DNA of 64,000 nt from Panax quinquefolius. Its lineage: Eukaryota; Streptophyta; Magnoliopsida; Apiales; Araliaceae. Shown one piece after another: positions 1-12,242 of this stretch (position 1 is the stretch's first letter; the number at the start of each line of letters is the position of its first letter). The notes under the pieces were generated by a model. The model saw only the letters and a program-made list of their open reading frames with translations, had not been told where the DNA came from and searched no databases. Where the stretch lies: the NCBI GenBank assembly GCA_020205615.1, contig CM035153.1:83116313-83180312 (forward strand), written 5' to 3'. Made by a program: the position numbers and the translations under genes.

Positions 1-2267
1 CAATCTTTATCCCGGTCATTCTATTACATTGCATAAACATGATAAAGAGGGGCATTTGTAGACACTCAAAAAATTTTCATCCCTGTTACTAACCATGCAA
101 GAGGGCTAAACAATCTTTTATCTTCCGAAGATAACCCTGGAAGTCTAAATCATCAAACCAGACCCCTGAAGACAGCCCCGGGAAATCATCAAATGAGACC
201 CCTAGAGACAGCCCCAGGACATCATCAAGCCAAACCCCGGAGATAACCCCGGGAAAACATCAAATCAACCTCAAAAACATCTTGAGGACAAACAGAAGTC
301 AACAAGAGTCAAACCACGGACATAACCCTGAGGAAAGACAGATGTAGCACGTCAACCTCAGAAACCAGACCAAAAGGACAAAAGAGTAATTTTTCTAACT
401 CAACATCAATTCGGATTAAACTACTTCAAATAATGTCATACACAACCATCACATCAATCCTGAGAGAAAACTGTGCCAGACAGCTCAACGGACTGACTAC
501 AAAGATTTAAAGATCTGATCATGGACTCATCTTTTTGGATTCAAAAAAGGTTAATCCACATGTCATTACGTAGCTCCCAAAAAGAGCATTCTGGAATAGT
601 ATGGCACGCCTCCATTGGATTCTCATATTGTAAGTTATGAAAGTTCAAGTAGACTATGCGTTGATTAGAGTGCACGTACTTCGAGATAGTGGGGCCCACT
701 AAGCCCAGCCGTAGGTAGACCTGAGAAAGATTGGGTCTATAAATACCCCCCCCCAGCTCATTTATAAAGAGAAAGAGAGAGAAATAGAGAATGAGAGGGC
801 CCAGGCGAGAGAAATAGAGGCTAGAAGAGCTAAACGAAACTTCTATCTAACTCTGATTTCTGTAAAACTTCTTTGTAAACACTCATATACATATATACTA
901 TAACATATCAAATTTTAACCAGTGGAAAACAAATTTTAAGGCTCTCAAAGCCGTTCGATAGCCATTCTCATGCTTAACTATATGATTTCGCCAGATGTGC
1001 TGCTTTCACTTACTCTAATATATATATATAAGTGCTACATATAGTTAGTAACTTATATTCATTAGATCTGAAGATTTATCCATTCATTTCTTATAAATAG
1101 TCAATAATTAAGCTTTATTGACTAGATCTATACTAGATCTAGCCAGATCTAGCTTTTAACTAGTTCAAAAGTTATAAAACTTAAACCTGGTAGCTAGAAT
1201 GGCTAAGATCCATACAGATCTAGTTTTCTTTCTTGTTTTTGCAAGTATTTAGCAACCACGTGACCCTAGATCTGTATCTAAAGGATGCTGGAAGCTTTAG
1301 GTATGCACATGCAAGGATTTTACTGATAAATCATTTGTTTTACAGACGTCTAGAAGTAAATATGTCTTTTATTGCATTATATTCATGGTGCAGGCAATTT
1401 ATGTGATATTATGTGAGTCTAGGAGCTACAGGATCTACGATTCAATCAATGGATCTAGATCTAGTTCCCACGATGGACACTTTTCAGTTGTACAACTAGT
1501 TTGCCAATTTTTGTACTTGTAAATCCAGGGCCTTAAAATGGTTATACGGGTTTAAGACCCCGAAATAATGAAAATCATGCATGTCGTGTTCGGGCTTACT
1601 TTGATGGCTTTCACGCCCATAAGAAGTCTGCCAATTATATATATAATCAAAGATGCTTCGCATCTTGAATAAAATCAAATCAAGCCGAATACGGAATAAA
1701 ATGGAGGTATCAAAAGCCACAATTCCTATTTAAGCATAAGGGTTTGAAAACCTGTTTTTTAAAACATCACTTTTACATTCTTCGCTTAAAATTGAACATT
1801 TTGATAAGTCAAACCCTTTGTATATAGATGCAAAAGAGGCATAGCACTACTTTCAAATAAAGCACTTTAATCACATTTATTTGCATCACACATACACACA
1901 CTTCACATGATTAGGGAATTGAAAAGACGCGGTAACCGTGTTTCACGGAAGTCGGGAGGTGCCTAACACCTTCCCCTAACTTAAGCAAGCCCCTAAACTC
2001 GATGAATTTCGGTTTCCAAGACCAATTAAATAGAGTCACATATTGTGCAAAATTCGATTGAGTTGGTACAACCATTTAACTAATACCAACTGGCTACTCT
2101 ATCTAATTCGACTCAATCAAATTAAAATAAAACTTTTCAAATCGTCGACATTATATGTCAATCTCTTTCTAAAATCTCACCCTTTAAAGCAAGATAAACT
2201 AAACCATATAGAAAACATAAAGGGTAAGAACCAAACACCTAGGAATTAATGATTTTTTTCCCGGCGT
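1..2267 (+). mobile_element. Tat/Ogre-like Ty3/gypsy LTR retrotransposon fragment: 3' internal end, polypurine tract and LTR
   Basis: Positions 1-56 are the end of an internal region finishing in a purine tract (AAAGAGGGG, 44-52). The LTR begins at 57 with TGTAGACACTC. A TATA box lies at 738-745. The block around 1925-2000 (GACGCGGTAACCGTG, then GGGAGGTGCCTAACACC) matches what I recall of the U5 part of Tat/Ogre LTRs. A decayed TGGCTACTCT near 2080 may be a primer-binding-site remnant. Positions 1-902 recur nearly unchanged at 62016-62917. No coding sequence is present. Short open frames at 1496-1720 and 2043-2249 resemble no protein. The LTR call is firm; the lineage is from memory. Confidence 0.65.
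738..745 (+). promoter_or_regulatory. TATA box of the Tat-like LTR
   Basis: TATAAATA in the context GGTCTATAAATACCCCC, about 680 bp into the LTR, followed by a purine-rich GAGAAAGAGAGAGAAATAGAG stretch typical of a transcript leader. The same box and surroundings recur in the right-hand LTR at 62755-62762. Confidence 0.6.
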
Positions 2268-3856
2268 CAACAGATCCACCAAGGAATAAGTATTCAAGAA
2301 GATGGGTGTTTGGAAAAATCCTAATTCTATCTGTATAAAATATTGTGTACTATTCCGACTCTTAGAATGAAGTGTGTCACCTTAATCCATAATAAGACTC
2401 CTCTTATTTATAAATGTAGGGAACCCTACTAAACAATTTAGGGATATGATTTTATTTTAATTAATTAAACTCCTTTATTTAATTAGGCTTCTTAATATTA
2501 TTAGGAATAATTAATTAAACTCTTTTAATTAATTAGCCTCCTAATCTTATTATGAATATAAGAGAGTACTTTTATTAATTAATTCCCAAACTCCTTTTGG
2601 AATTAAATAAGAATAATAGTAATAATAATAAGACTTCTCTTATTGATTTATATATAATATTTCCAAAATTTTAAATAATAAATATTAAGCTATTTAATTT
2701 ATTCTATCACCTTAGATTAAATTAAATACACTTAACTTATTATTATGATTATGTCATTTGCTTCTTAAATAAATATTATTCCTTTTATGTTGTGACCCTT
2801 TAGGTTCTTCATATTAATCCGGTTATGAATAAATAAATTAGAACAATTCTAATCTTATTTAAATAAATAAATTAATCTATTAATTTATTTAAATAAATAA
2901 CATTTATTCTACAATAAGGATAAGCCTCTTTAGCGATCAACGACTTTCCAGATAATATAGATTTCAATATTAATCATAAAAGAATCCTTGAGTAAATAGT
3001 TACCGTACACTTCAATCATTCCACCATACAATGTCCTAATTAAATATAAGACATGTAATTACTGGCAAGTCTTATTTTATTTAATTATATGTATTTTGAT
3101 TCTTAAATGCATAACTCCAAATAATGCAAATTAGAAACTCCTTTCTAATTTCATTCGCCTTGGCCAAGGACTACTGGGTTGTCATTTATCGAATCACAGA
3201 GGACATTCTTTTCTTTTATTAGAAGCGGTAGATTCTTTGTTGATCATTCATTATCTCCATATACGACTTATTATACCCAAGCATGCCCTTTGAAATACCG
3301 TAAGGGTCTTAAAGAACATGTCAAAGCATAACCCATCTTACATAAGATACTATGATGATCTCAAGTCTAATAATCATGACTTGTACTACTATCACTTCAG
3401 GAATTCATATTGACAATCAAGTAAAACTCCATTAGGTATTCCTTAACGAGCTACGTTTAGTGAACTTATTCTCCAATAAGCACATACATACTTGCTTTAG
3501 TGTCTCCACACAAATGATTATGGGATCAATCATCTTCATCCAATGAGTAAGCAACGTATGTACTAATCTATCCGGATTCACTAATCCCCTTTTTAGTAAT
3601 CAAACGATTGGAAACAATGTTAGTTTGTGAGCTATCTAATAATTTAGATTTCATTAGCATGATCATCATCATGATTCTAAAAGCATTACTCAAGACTATG
3701 GGTTTATCACATATTATAAAACAACACCATGTAGATAAATTAAAAGCCTTTAATTAAATAATTTTTTATTAATAAATGAATAAGATTGTTACAAAGTATA
3801 TACTTTATCATCAAACATGATTAGCTTGTGTGCATACTACTTTTAGATGTCTCACA
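2268..3856 (-). mobile_element. copia-type (Tork-like) LTR, minus strand, truncated at its 3' end
   Basis: From GATCCACCAAGGA onward this aligns in the same order with 63189-64000, including AATAAGACTCCTCTTATTTATA, AT-rich blocks and GTTACCGTACA. The right copy starts 271 bp earlier with TGTTAGG, so this copy has lost that end and is fused at 2267/2268 to Tat-like sequence. On the minus strand the LTR would start TGTGAGACATC at 3856. No ORF of interest. Superfamily is inferred from the TGTTAGG end (reverse of CCTAACA). Confidence 0.6.
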
Positions 3857-3997
3857 TCGAGGGCTACATTGTACCTCTCAATTAAACCATGATCCAAAAT
3901 GAGCAAAGGTTGTTGCACAACTTCATCAGCTCCCTATCTAACGCCCGCTCGATTACACAAGCCACATATGAGTGATGGATGTGGTAATCCTCCTCGA
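3857..3997 (-). pseudogene. C-terminal piece of the Transposase_32-like ORF, separated from its N-terminal part by a solo LTR
   Basis: On the minus strand, starting next to the LTR at 4003, the sequence reads TRGGLPHPSLICGLCNRAGV and then reaches a stop. This matches the C-terminal G-LPxPSLI--LC-RAGV pattern I recall for plant Transposase_32-type (putative plant transposon protein) ORFs, and it continues the frame of the piece at 7787-8396. The ORF was therefore interrupted by the LTR. The fragment is cut by the copia-type LTR at 3856. Confidence 0.6.
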
Positions 3998-4002
3998 GTA
4001 TT
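3998..4002. repeat. Left target-site duplication GTATT of the solo LTR
   Basis: GTATT directly precedes TGCGACGCCCCC. The duplicated copy of the other LTR end reads ...GTTATTACA then GTATT then TACC (23723-23727). The first-copy end at 7782 reads AAGAT instead. Confidence 0.6.
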
Positions 4003-5149
4003 TGCGACGCCCCCAAATCCAGGTTCTCTAACCTCAGATTCAGTGCTCACGACCTATCATCATCATAAGCATTCTATAACTATTACGAAATAATAAATAT
4101 ACATTGTTCATTATAATAAAGTCTCATAACATGGTTCCAAGGTCTCCATAACCTTAACTTTAAATACACCATTCATAATACAAAAAGTTTACTTAAGAAA
4201 TTCCATCAAATAATAATTAAATTGACATTCATTCTAAACTACTCCTGGATCTTGCCCTTGCCCTTGTCCTTCATGTTGGATCCTTCGGGCTTAACTGAAA
4301 TAGATGTCATGATATAGCAAGAGTAAGAAACTAATTTGCTTCGCAAGTTTATATGCATGGAAGATATATCATGACTTAGAAAGAAATATTACGTTCAATG
4401 TTCAACAATAGTATAAGATTGTGAAGGAACATGAATTAATAATCAACAATTGAATATTCGATAATTGAATAACATGAACTGAGTGGTTTTGAATAACCAT
4501 GAACATTTGCCAAGGTGCTCAGTGATTTAAACTGGACCTCTTAATAAGTTTTGGTATTCAAGGGGATCAACCTTTCATACCTCGTGATTTATGCATAAAC
4601 ACTTAATAATCCGGTATTGATACCATGCCTTAATCAAATTTGTCCTTTTCTTAGTCAAGAGTTCTTATCATATCAATTTAATAAGAACAGCTATTTAAAA
4701 CACATTTGATTTAACAAATTTAGACATGCTTGATCTAGCTGATACAATTAGCATAGATCTATTTCATAAACAGTTCATAAATGAAGAACTTTAATTTAAT
4801 TCACAGTTCAATAGCAGTAGAACGGAATTCAATTGCACAAAGTGCGAATTTTAATAATCAATATAGACGTGAATAATCATCAATAATTATGCACTAACCT
4901 GCTTTGAAAATAATAACTCGAGTTTGAGTTAGGAAACTTGCCTCGTCTATAGATTATGGCTACGCAATTAATTTATATCCACTATGCAATTATATTATCT
5001 TCCTTTGAGAGACCTATAGTTAATCTTTCAATTAGTCATAGTATAACATTAGATTATGCAATCATATAAATATTATACATTACATTTAGTTCTTATAAAC
5101 ATTATCCTGTCTAGATAGTGTTACCATTAATTAACGACTACCTTTAATA

Positions 5150-5720
5150 CACATAATATTATTAACCTATATAATATTTAATTCACCTTCTAGTATTATT
5201 GGTTCACTAATAATACTTTCATTCACTCACTAATATTATTAACATCTTAGTAATATTTCAATACCTTACTAATATTATTAATCCTCTTAATAATATTTTA
5301 ATCATGCATTAATATTATTACCTTAATAATATCTTACTTATGCTTTAACATCATTAATACATTCCATCATTTACTAATATTTTTTTCACTTACTAATATT
5401 ATTAATCATTTAATAATATTTTATTCCTTTACTAACGTTATTACATTTAATAACATTTTATTTAATCTCGAATATTATTATTTAATAATATTTTAATTAT
5501 TTAATAATAATACTTTAATCTAATATTATTAATCTTTTAATAATATTTTAATCTAAGATTAATATCTTAATCCAATATTATTAATTATTTAATAATATTT
5601 TAATAAAATTTTAATCTTAATATTTTTATTTACTTAACAATATCATCTCCTAATATTATTAATATTATAATAATATTTGAATGACTTATTAGATTATTAA
5701 ACAATTTATTCTAATTGTTC
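5150..5720. repeat. AT-rich degenerate tandem block within the solo LTR
   Basis: Alternating TAATATTATTAA and AATAATATTTTA units recur roughly every 45-50 bp with substitutions. Equivalent AT-rich repeat blocks occupy the same relative region of the other long LTRs (15420-16200, 17422-17815, 51920-52560). Confidence 0.6.
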
Positions 5721-6830
5721 ATCCTTTATTAACCTCTTATTTAATATCCATAAAAGGTCATAAATAATATTTATCATTGTAAATTACCAAAATGCCCTAA
5801 GATAGTCATGATATTACATATTATGAGTATTCAAGCACAAAAATCACATTTTTCTCATTAAAGACATCATTTAACTATTTATTTTCTTTTATTCATAACT
5901 TAATCATTTTTAGGAAAAATAGCAAACTGATTCCAAAAATCTCCATCTTCTGGATTTGGATAGCATAAGAACCAACAATTATTCCCAAAATTTTCTAGAA
6001 TTTTAGAAAATGATTTACTATTTTTAAAGTGTCCAAAACACTCGGATCTTGCCCCATTTTTCATAAATTGAGTTTTGTTCAGAAAAATATGAAATTTTCA
6101 GAATATGCTCTCTTAACATATATGAAGCTACTGTAAAATTTTGGAATTTTCCAGTGTATACACCGTGAGACATTCGAAGGTTAATATTTCGGAGTCCTTT
6201 ACAGAAATAGTCATTCTGCACAATATATAACTCGAAACGTGTCCGTTCTTTTTCCTGCATGGACATAACTTCTCAAGGTACCTCTGTGATTTTTCCCATA
6301 TTTTTAAAAGATATTTAACTGATAGAAACAGTCCCAAGAAAAACGGGATCAGTAACTATTTTAGGGTTTGAACCCTTAACAAACAAAGTGGACTGTTTTG
6401 GGAAAAATAGTCCCAAAGGTTTAAAAACTTGCTAGATTTGTGTTCTACCACTTGAGTTTACTACATAACTCATGTATCTAGCACCCCCCCCCCCCTTCGA
6501 CGGATCACAATTCCAAGTTGTAAAACTTGAGTTACACAAGATTTAGTGGAAGAAAAACAAGAGTTTTCACCCTTGGAGAACATATGCTCATTTTCTTCAT
6601 CTAAGTCTTTGATCTAACACTCAAGATACTTAATTCCCTACATGATGATATGTAGAACTAAGGTACATTGATTATTAGACCATAACCCCCATATATGATG
6701 AGGTAAAAACCGAAAATAAAAGAAGAATAAGTAAAGATAAGGATGAGAACTTCACCTTGTTTTGGTTGCTACCTTTCTTGATCTACCAAAGTAAGTAATA
6801 AACTTAGGAGGCATGCACAAACTAGCACTT

Positions 6831-6847
6831 CTCTCTCTCTCTCTCTC
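6831..6847. repeat. (CT)n microsatellite
   Basis: Seventeen bases of uninterrupted CT, followed by further CTCTCT stretches to about 6875. It explains the serine/arginine/glutamate-rich overlapping minus-strand frames in this stretch, which are not genes. Confidence 0.85.
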
Positions 6848-7786
6848 AATAGCTGAACCTCTCTCTCTTTTCTTTCTCTTTGGTTTTCTTTTTGTAAGCT
6901 TAGAAGGAATGAAGAGAAAAAATGAACTATAATTGAAATAAAAGGATTCTTGCAAAAAGTATAGATACACTTAGTGTATCTAGCTATTACCCCCATATCT
7001 TTTTTTTGTCCATTGGGTAAAAGCTTTGCATTATTACTTCCATTAGTCTAGACATGATTAAAGGTGCTTAATGGAGTGGCAACCAATGGGAGCTTGACAA
7101 CATTATCCTTGTGTATAATAATTACTACTAATGGACAATAATTAGCTTAATTTGTCCACTTAGGTGGCCTAATATGGCTGATCCTCTAGCCCATAATATC
7201 CTCCATTTAGCTTTTATTTTAAATGCCCAATTTTGATTAATCAAATGTCTACAATACCCCTAATCAAGTGGGCTAAGTATTGGATTGTATTTTTTCCTTT
7301 GGGCTTCTCCTTTAATTGTTTTGGGCTAGGTAATAAACATAGTCTAGCAATTTTAATATATGATACCCAATTTAATTATTTAGGGTTTCCATTTCCAATC
7401 ATATGAAATTTAATTACTTATACATGTGACTTTAGCTCGTAACTTAATTAGGTTTACTAGAATTAGGTTTAAAATTATTAGTCACTTGAAATAACAAGAT
7501 TATCCACTTAAGTTAGTATATATTAAATACCAACCTTTCATTATTACCATAACCCTTAGGTTATTTAATAGTCTTACCTAATGTATAATTAGGTTACGAA
7601 ACTTTCATTTTTAATGAAATCTATAAATGTAGGTATCCATAACTATAGTATACATGTTAATTGACCCATGCACCACTTCACATGTGTTGTCACATATTAA
7701 ATCCTTATATAACACAAAGTTTTTAAAATATCGATAATGTACATACATATATAGTGACTTAAAATTCACTACATTATTACAAAGAT

Positions 7787-8396
7787 TTACCTTCAAATTC
7801 TTTCTAATAGACTGCACAATCACATTTCCCACATTTATCTTGAATCCCTTCATAATCGAATATAACAATGCAGAAACGCATTCTAGATCTTCCAACATCT
7901 GCTGAAATCTTTGTTGGGGAAATACATAACACCACGTGGACCCTTAAACGTCCAAGCAGAACCAAGATTACATAAGTAAATTATAACCTTCTCAAAATCA
8001 GGATTTTCACTAACAAACATTATACATATTGGTAGTATTCCAGTGCTCTCAAATTATAAAACTCATTAATCTTATATCCACTGAAAGATATCATTTTGCC
8101 CCTAATCATGACTTTATATGGTGACTTATCCTCGACGTTAGCATAAAACTCCTTGGCAATAGCTATAATCGCACGGCTTACGGTTAGTCCGTGAAAGTAT
8201 CCAAACCTTTTTCAATGATCTATTGTGTCATCTCTCCATCTAGCAACTCAAAAGGACAAAAACCACGCTCGAGAGTTAGAGTTTTACCTCCCAAACATGT
8301 ATCAAATTTGTCTTCCGATTCTGCACTAACAAACCGCGGCATATCATATGTTCATGTAGTCAAAGAACTTTCACCTCGTTGACGATTAGGAGCCAT
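7787..8396 (-). pseudogene. Transposase_32-like (putative plant transposon protein) ORF of a minus-strand Athila-like element, N-terminal and central parts
   Basis: The start codon is at 8396 and opens MAPNRQRGESS. Downstream, with changes of frame, come RFVSAESEDKFDTCLGG, LERGF, KEFYANVEDKS, VMIRGKMISFSGYKINEFY and finally SALLYSIMKGFKINVGNVI. This order (MAP start, PERGF-like motif, EFYAN, VRGK-FSxxxINE, ALLYxIxKGxxINVG) is what I recall for the Transposase_32 family of proteins encoded by plant LTR elements; their biochemical role is unknown to me. Lesions: a CGA-to-TGA stop at codon 15 that the second copy lacks, a TAG after GEMTQ, a garbled stretch at 8165-8190, and the LTR insertion. 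The remaining tail is at 3857-3997. Confidence 0.65.
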
Positions 8397-9819
8397 GTTA
8401 TAATAACCCAAACAATTCCTTATGAAATAGTGAAAAATCAGACCAACTATTCTTTGTAGCAAATCGTCGAACACTTGGTTTCCCTAACTGAAATCTCTTC
8501 TTCAACAATTCCCTTAAACTCATTTTAATAGAAATTTTCAAAATATTGGAGCTTATATAGTAATAATCACCACAAAAACCTCCAATTGAGCCAACACAAA
8601 CTCAATTGGGTAACCAATTAACTAATTTCCCAAACTCCACAATAGATGAAAATCAATATAATCCAACATGTCGTTATCTAAGCAAGAACTATCCAATATA
8701 CTAACTTGACTGGTGTTAGTTGAATGCCTTGTTCAGTTGGATCATTGTGGGTGTAGAGTTGTTTCGGTGAGGAACTCGCGCGTGTGGGTAAATGATTTTG
8801 CTTGAGATTCACCCTTGTTAAGCCCCCAAAATTAAGATGTGTAATCCAAATTAAAGATGGAATATGTGCACCTTGGTTAATTTTGGATTGATGAAGTTAT
8901 ATTGGAGATTTCATTAGGGAGAAGAAGAGTGATTTCAATAGTTAGGGTGAAAGAAAATTGAGTTTGGAACTGCTTAGGAATATGGGTAATGGTAATCTGA
9001 TTAGGGTTGAGGGTTATTTTAAAAACAAAAACCCGATCAATTCATTGGGGCGGCTTCGTTGTGTTGTGGGAGCTCGCCGAGGTGAGAACTAGCAGAGAGA
9101 AACTGGTTGGGGCGAGTTCAGAGTTCGTTGGGAAAAAATGGACAGAGGCCTACTCACTGGGTCGAGTTCGATGTTCTTTATTAGCTCACCAGAGCAAGCT
9201 CCCCAATTCTAAATTTTTTTATAATAATATACAAAAATAACTAACCCATGAAATGTAATGAAATGTATGTGAATTATGTATTGCAATATGACATGACTAT
9301 GTACAATGACAGACAAATCCAGCCCCAAACTCATAATGAACAATGTCCTCATTGTTTATAAAATTAAAGAAATTAGAACGAAAGACTTCCCTAACTGGTC
9401 AAGCGTCGTGCTTGACCTCCTCATCATCGGTGTCTAGTGGTGGATCAACCGAAAATGGCTAAGGCTCAGGAAATTGAACTGGGAATGCCCTCAGATTCAT
9501 CCTAGCGGACATCTCTATCATTATATAGTGAAATTAGTCTGATAGGAAAATATGTGATCTTGTTGTGCCTCAAGTCTTTTATCCTGTCACTCTAGACTCT
9601 TAGTTCGATCATTTATCTCACAAAAGAAAAATTATGAAATTAAATGCTAAATTGTGCCTTAGGTTGCGTCCGTAAGTCGTCGATGCATCCACAAAGATCA
9701 TCATCTAATAATGATCATCTTCATCACGGATGGAGGTTGAATGATAAAGCCTAATCCACTTGGATCCGATTCACCTCCTTCCCATACCTTATACCTCCGA
9801 TTAAACTAATGCTAATTAG
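8397..9819 (-). mobile_element. Non-coding leader between the reverse LTR and the Transposase_32-like ORF
   Basis: This interval lies between the minus-strand LTR (9820-10740) and the ORF start at 8396, as a 5' untranslated and spacer region would. It contains several GGGGCGAGTTC/GGGCGGCTTCG-type phrases (9050-9170) that also occur in the forward LTR near 10988. Plus-strand open frames at 8191 and 9007 are not conserved in meaning. I cannot find a primer-binding site; the LTR end next to it is missing. Confidence 0.4.
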
Positions 9820-10740
9820 CACGAGATTGAAAACAAATATGAAGATTTAAGACTACAATTTCACTTATTATTTCACTTACATCAATATACTTCCTATTAA
9901 GTTATCTTATCTATTTTGGAGTGTTAATTGAGAACTCATCAATATTTAAGACCATCTCTCGATGTATTGTAAATGAATCAACTTAAATCCATAAATGATA
10001 GAATTAAGGTGAACACTCTAGTTAACTAATTCATTATATCTCTATGTGAATTATAATTAAAAGGATTTAAAGCATAGGTTCCCTATCATATCACATGTGG
10101 TGTATAGGTATATCTTTATCCTACACACAAACTATGAGTTTCATCACCATGCATAAAACACAATCATATGCTATTATGATCATATCTAAACCTATAATCC
10201 ATCTCTCGAGTTTACATAAATTATCACGGTAATTGTTGATCAAGAAATTAATCAATTAAACACAAACCATAATAGACAATCTCATAATAGTTAACAATAA
10301 TCAACAAGCATATCAGTCAAAACTACTCAATAAGATCCATTGTAATCTTAAAATAGAACTTAGTTCCACATAATCAAAGGAAATAATGAATCTATTGAAG
10401 AATTTAAAATCTGAAGTTTACAAGTAAAAGAAGAGAAAAAGAAATAAACTATGTAGAATTTTCCTTCCCCTTCTTAGATCTTTCACATGGTCTTCTACGT
10501 TCTTCAAATCTCCCAAGATAGATATGTCCCAATCCTCGTGAATTCTCACCTTTATATAACCTCTTTTCATGTCTTTTACTTTAAAGTCCTTGAAACTAGT
10601 TAGCCAAACCAATCCTTCTTGGACTCAACTTCTGGAACTTAGCGAAAATGCTCTCTTTGTTCCAAACCAATTAGCCCCGACCAATTCCGTATTATAGAAA
10701 TTACAAAAATACCACTAAGCTCCAAATTTCCCGTTGTGAC
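9820..10740 (-). mobile_element. Athila-like LTR, reverse orientation, 3' end missing
   Basis: Reading the minus strand gives the same succession of phrases as the forward LTR at 11300-11830: TTTTAAGATTACAATGGATCTTATTG, TCTATTATGGTTTGT, GAGAGATGGATTATAGGTT, ATCATAATAGCATATG, ATCTATCATTTATGGATTTAAGTTG and GAGAGATGGTC. The two form an imperfect inverted pair around about 10745. The conserved TCCGTGGGAACGATACTC near the forward LTR end is absent here, so this copy is truncated. A minus-strand open frame (10418-10612) within it is LTR sequence, not a gene. Confidence 0.65.
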
Positions 10741-10750
10741 CTTCCAAAGC

Positions 10751-12097
10751 TGATGAGTGACTTTTATACCTACGAATTAGATATCTTTTGGGCTAGATTC
10801 TTTGCTGTTTTTAGTATCCTTTTTATGTGTTTTTGTGTTTATGTTATAGGAAATGGCTATGGATGGTGAAAATAGGAACATCTAGTGATAATGGCAAATT
10901 TACAGCTTCTAGGCTCAGGTGAAAGAGTCAGGGCGGACTCCCTAGTTCATCTAAAGCATCAGTGCAAGTTCATATGCTGAATCCATTGGGGCGAGTTCCT
11001 CAAGGCTTTGAATCCACAGGTGCGGATTGGTCGGGAAAAAGGCAATTACTTTATTTTGGGAAGTTGAAGTAGGAAAGGATTCTGATGGCTGATTTTGTGA
11101 GTGCATGTTAGAGATATAAAGGGCACGTGGAGAGATAGAAAAGAGGAACAAAAACACCTAGATTGAAACAAGCTTTTGGAGAATTGAAGCAAGGGAGCAA
11201 GCAAGATAGATTCAAGGCAAGAGCGGAGAAGGGGAGAAAGATTGTTACACAGTTTTTACTCTATTTCTCTGTCTTTTATCTTGTATTGAGGATTTTTTAT
11301 CACTTGTGGATGTTGGATATTAATTCAATGATGTTGAACTAATTTTCACTTTAAGATTACAATGAATCTTATTGTGTAATTGTGATTGACATGCTTCCTT
11401 ATTAAGTTATTGAGAATTATTTTTGGATTTTCTATTATGGTTTGTACTTAGTGATTTAATTACCTTGCAAGTAGTTGCCATAGTTATCTATATGAATTCA
11501 AGAGATGGATTATAGATTGGGACTTGATCATAATAGCATGTGCTTGTGATTTCTGCATGGCGATGAAATTCATGATTTATGTTTAGGGTAGAGATAAACC
11601 TACACACCGCATGTAATCTAAAAAAGAACTTTTGCTTTAAATACTTTTTAATTGTAATTCATATACGAATATAATGGATTAATTAATTAGGTGTTCATCT
11701 TAATTCTATCATCTATGGATTTAAGTTGAATTGATTATGATGTGTTGAGAGATGGTCATAGTTATTAATGTGTTCTTAATAAACAATCTGAAATAATTAA
11801 TTTGGCTTAACAAGAAGTGTGTTGATTTATGTGAAGTAATAATTAAAATTGTACTCTTAAGTCTTCATTATCTGATTTAAATCTTGTGGTTGTTAGTTTA
11901 ATATTTACTTAATTAGTGATTTTCTTAGTTTTCATAAAATTCATCATTTGTTTAATAAAATTGAGATAATATAAAATTGGTTGTTGTTAGGATAGATTGC
12001 AGTTATTTTCTCCGTGGGAACGATACTCTACTTATCATATATTATTTTTGGATTGCGTGTATTTAAGTATTTTTACTGGTATAGATTTAGGCAAACA
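10751..12097 (+). mobile_element. Athila-like Ty3/gypsy 5' LTR
   Basis: It starts TGATGAGTGACTTTTATACC and ends GGCAAACA, followed by AGTTTT and then the primer-binding site. TCCGTGGGAACGATACTC at about 12009 is the conserved tail motif common in Athila/Tat LTRs. Length about 1.35 kb, typical for the lineage. The minus-strand frame at 10951 and the plus-strand frame at 12014 fall wholly or partly in it and are not genes. Confidence 0.7.
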
Positions 12098-12103
12098 AGT
12101 TTT

Positions 12104-12118
12104 TGGTGCCATTGCCGG
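12104..12118 (+). other. Primer-binding site (tRNA-Asp type) of the Athila-like element
   Basis: TGGTGCCATTGCCGG, preceded by AGTTTT, is a close variant of the TGGCGCCGTTGCCGG PBS that characterises Athila elements. The second copy at 28005 reads CCAGG where this one reads CCGG. Confidence 0.75.
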
Positions 12119-12242
12119 AAAATTATAATTGTGTTTACTACTTTCAATATAAGTTTAATTAAATTTGTTTTAGTTAAAGACTTTTCTTTTCTTTTTGTTT
12201 ACTTTGTGTTTCAGGTGCTCTTGAGTAGTGCATTCAAACTCG

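Larger units (their letters stand above)
4003..7781 (-). mobile_element. Solo LTR of a Del/Tekay-like Ty3/gypsy element (3.78 kb)
   Basis: The ends are TGCGACGCCCCC and ATTATTACA, decayed forms of the TGTAAYACCC inverted terminus seen on the other long LTRs here. Shared internal landmarks in the same order as the LTR at 16217 are CCAAATCCAGG, a CTTGCCCTTGCCC block near 4251, and GAGTTAGGAAACTTGCCTCG near 4927. An AT-rich block of repeated TAATATTATTAA units fills 5170-5700. Also present are a 12-C run (6484-6495) and a (CT)n run (6831-6847). No internal coding domain follows, so it is a solo LTR. It sits inside a Transposase_32-like ORF. Lineage is inferred from LTR length and termini. Confidence 0.65.

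Noticed and set aside
6752..6996. Overlapping minus-strand frames rich in Arg, Glu and Lys
   Set aside because: Generated by the (CT)n tract and flanking purine/pyrimidine bias in the LTR.
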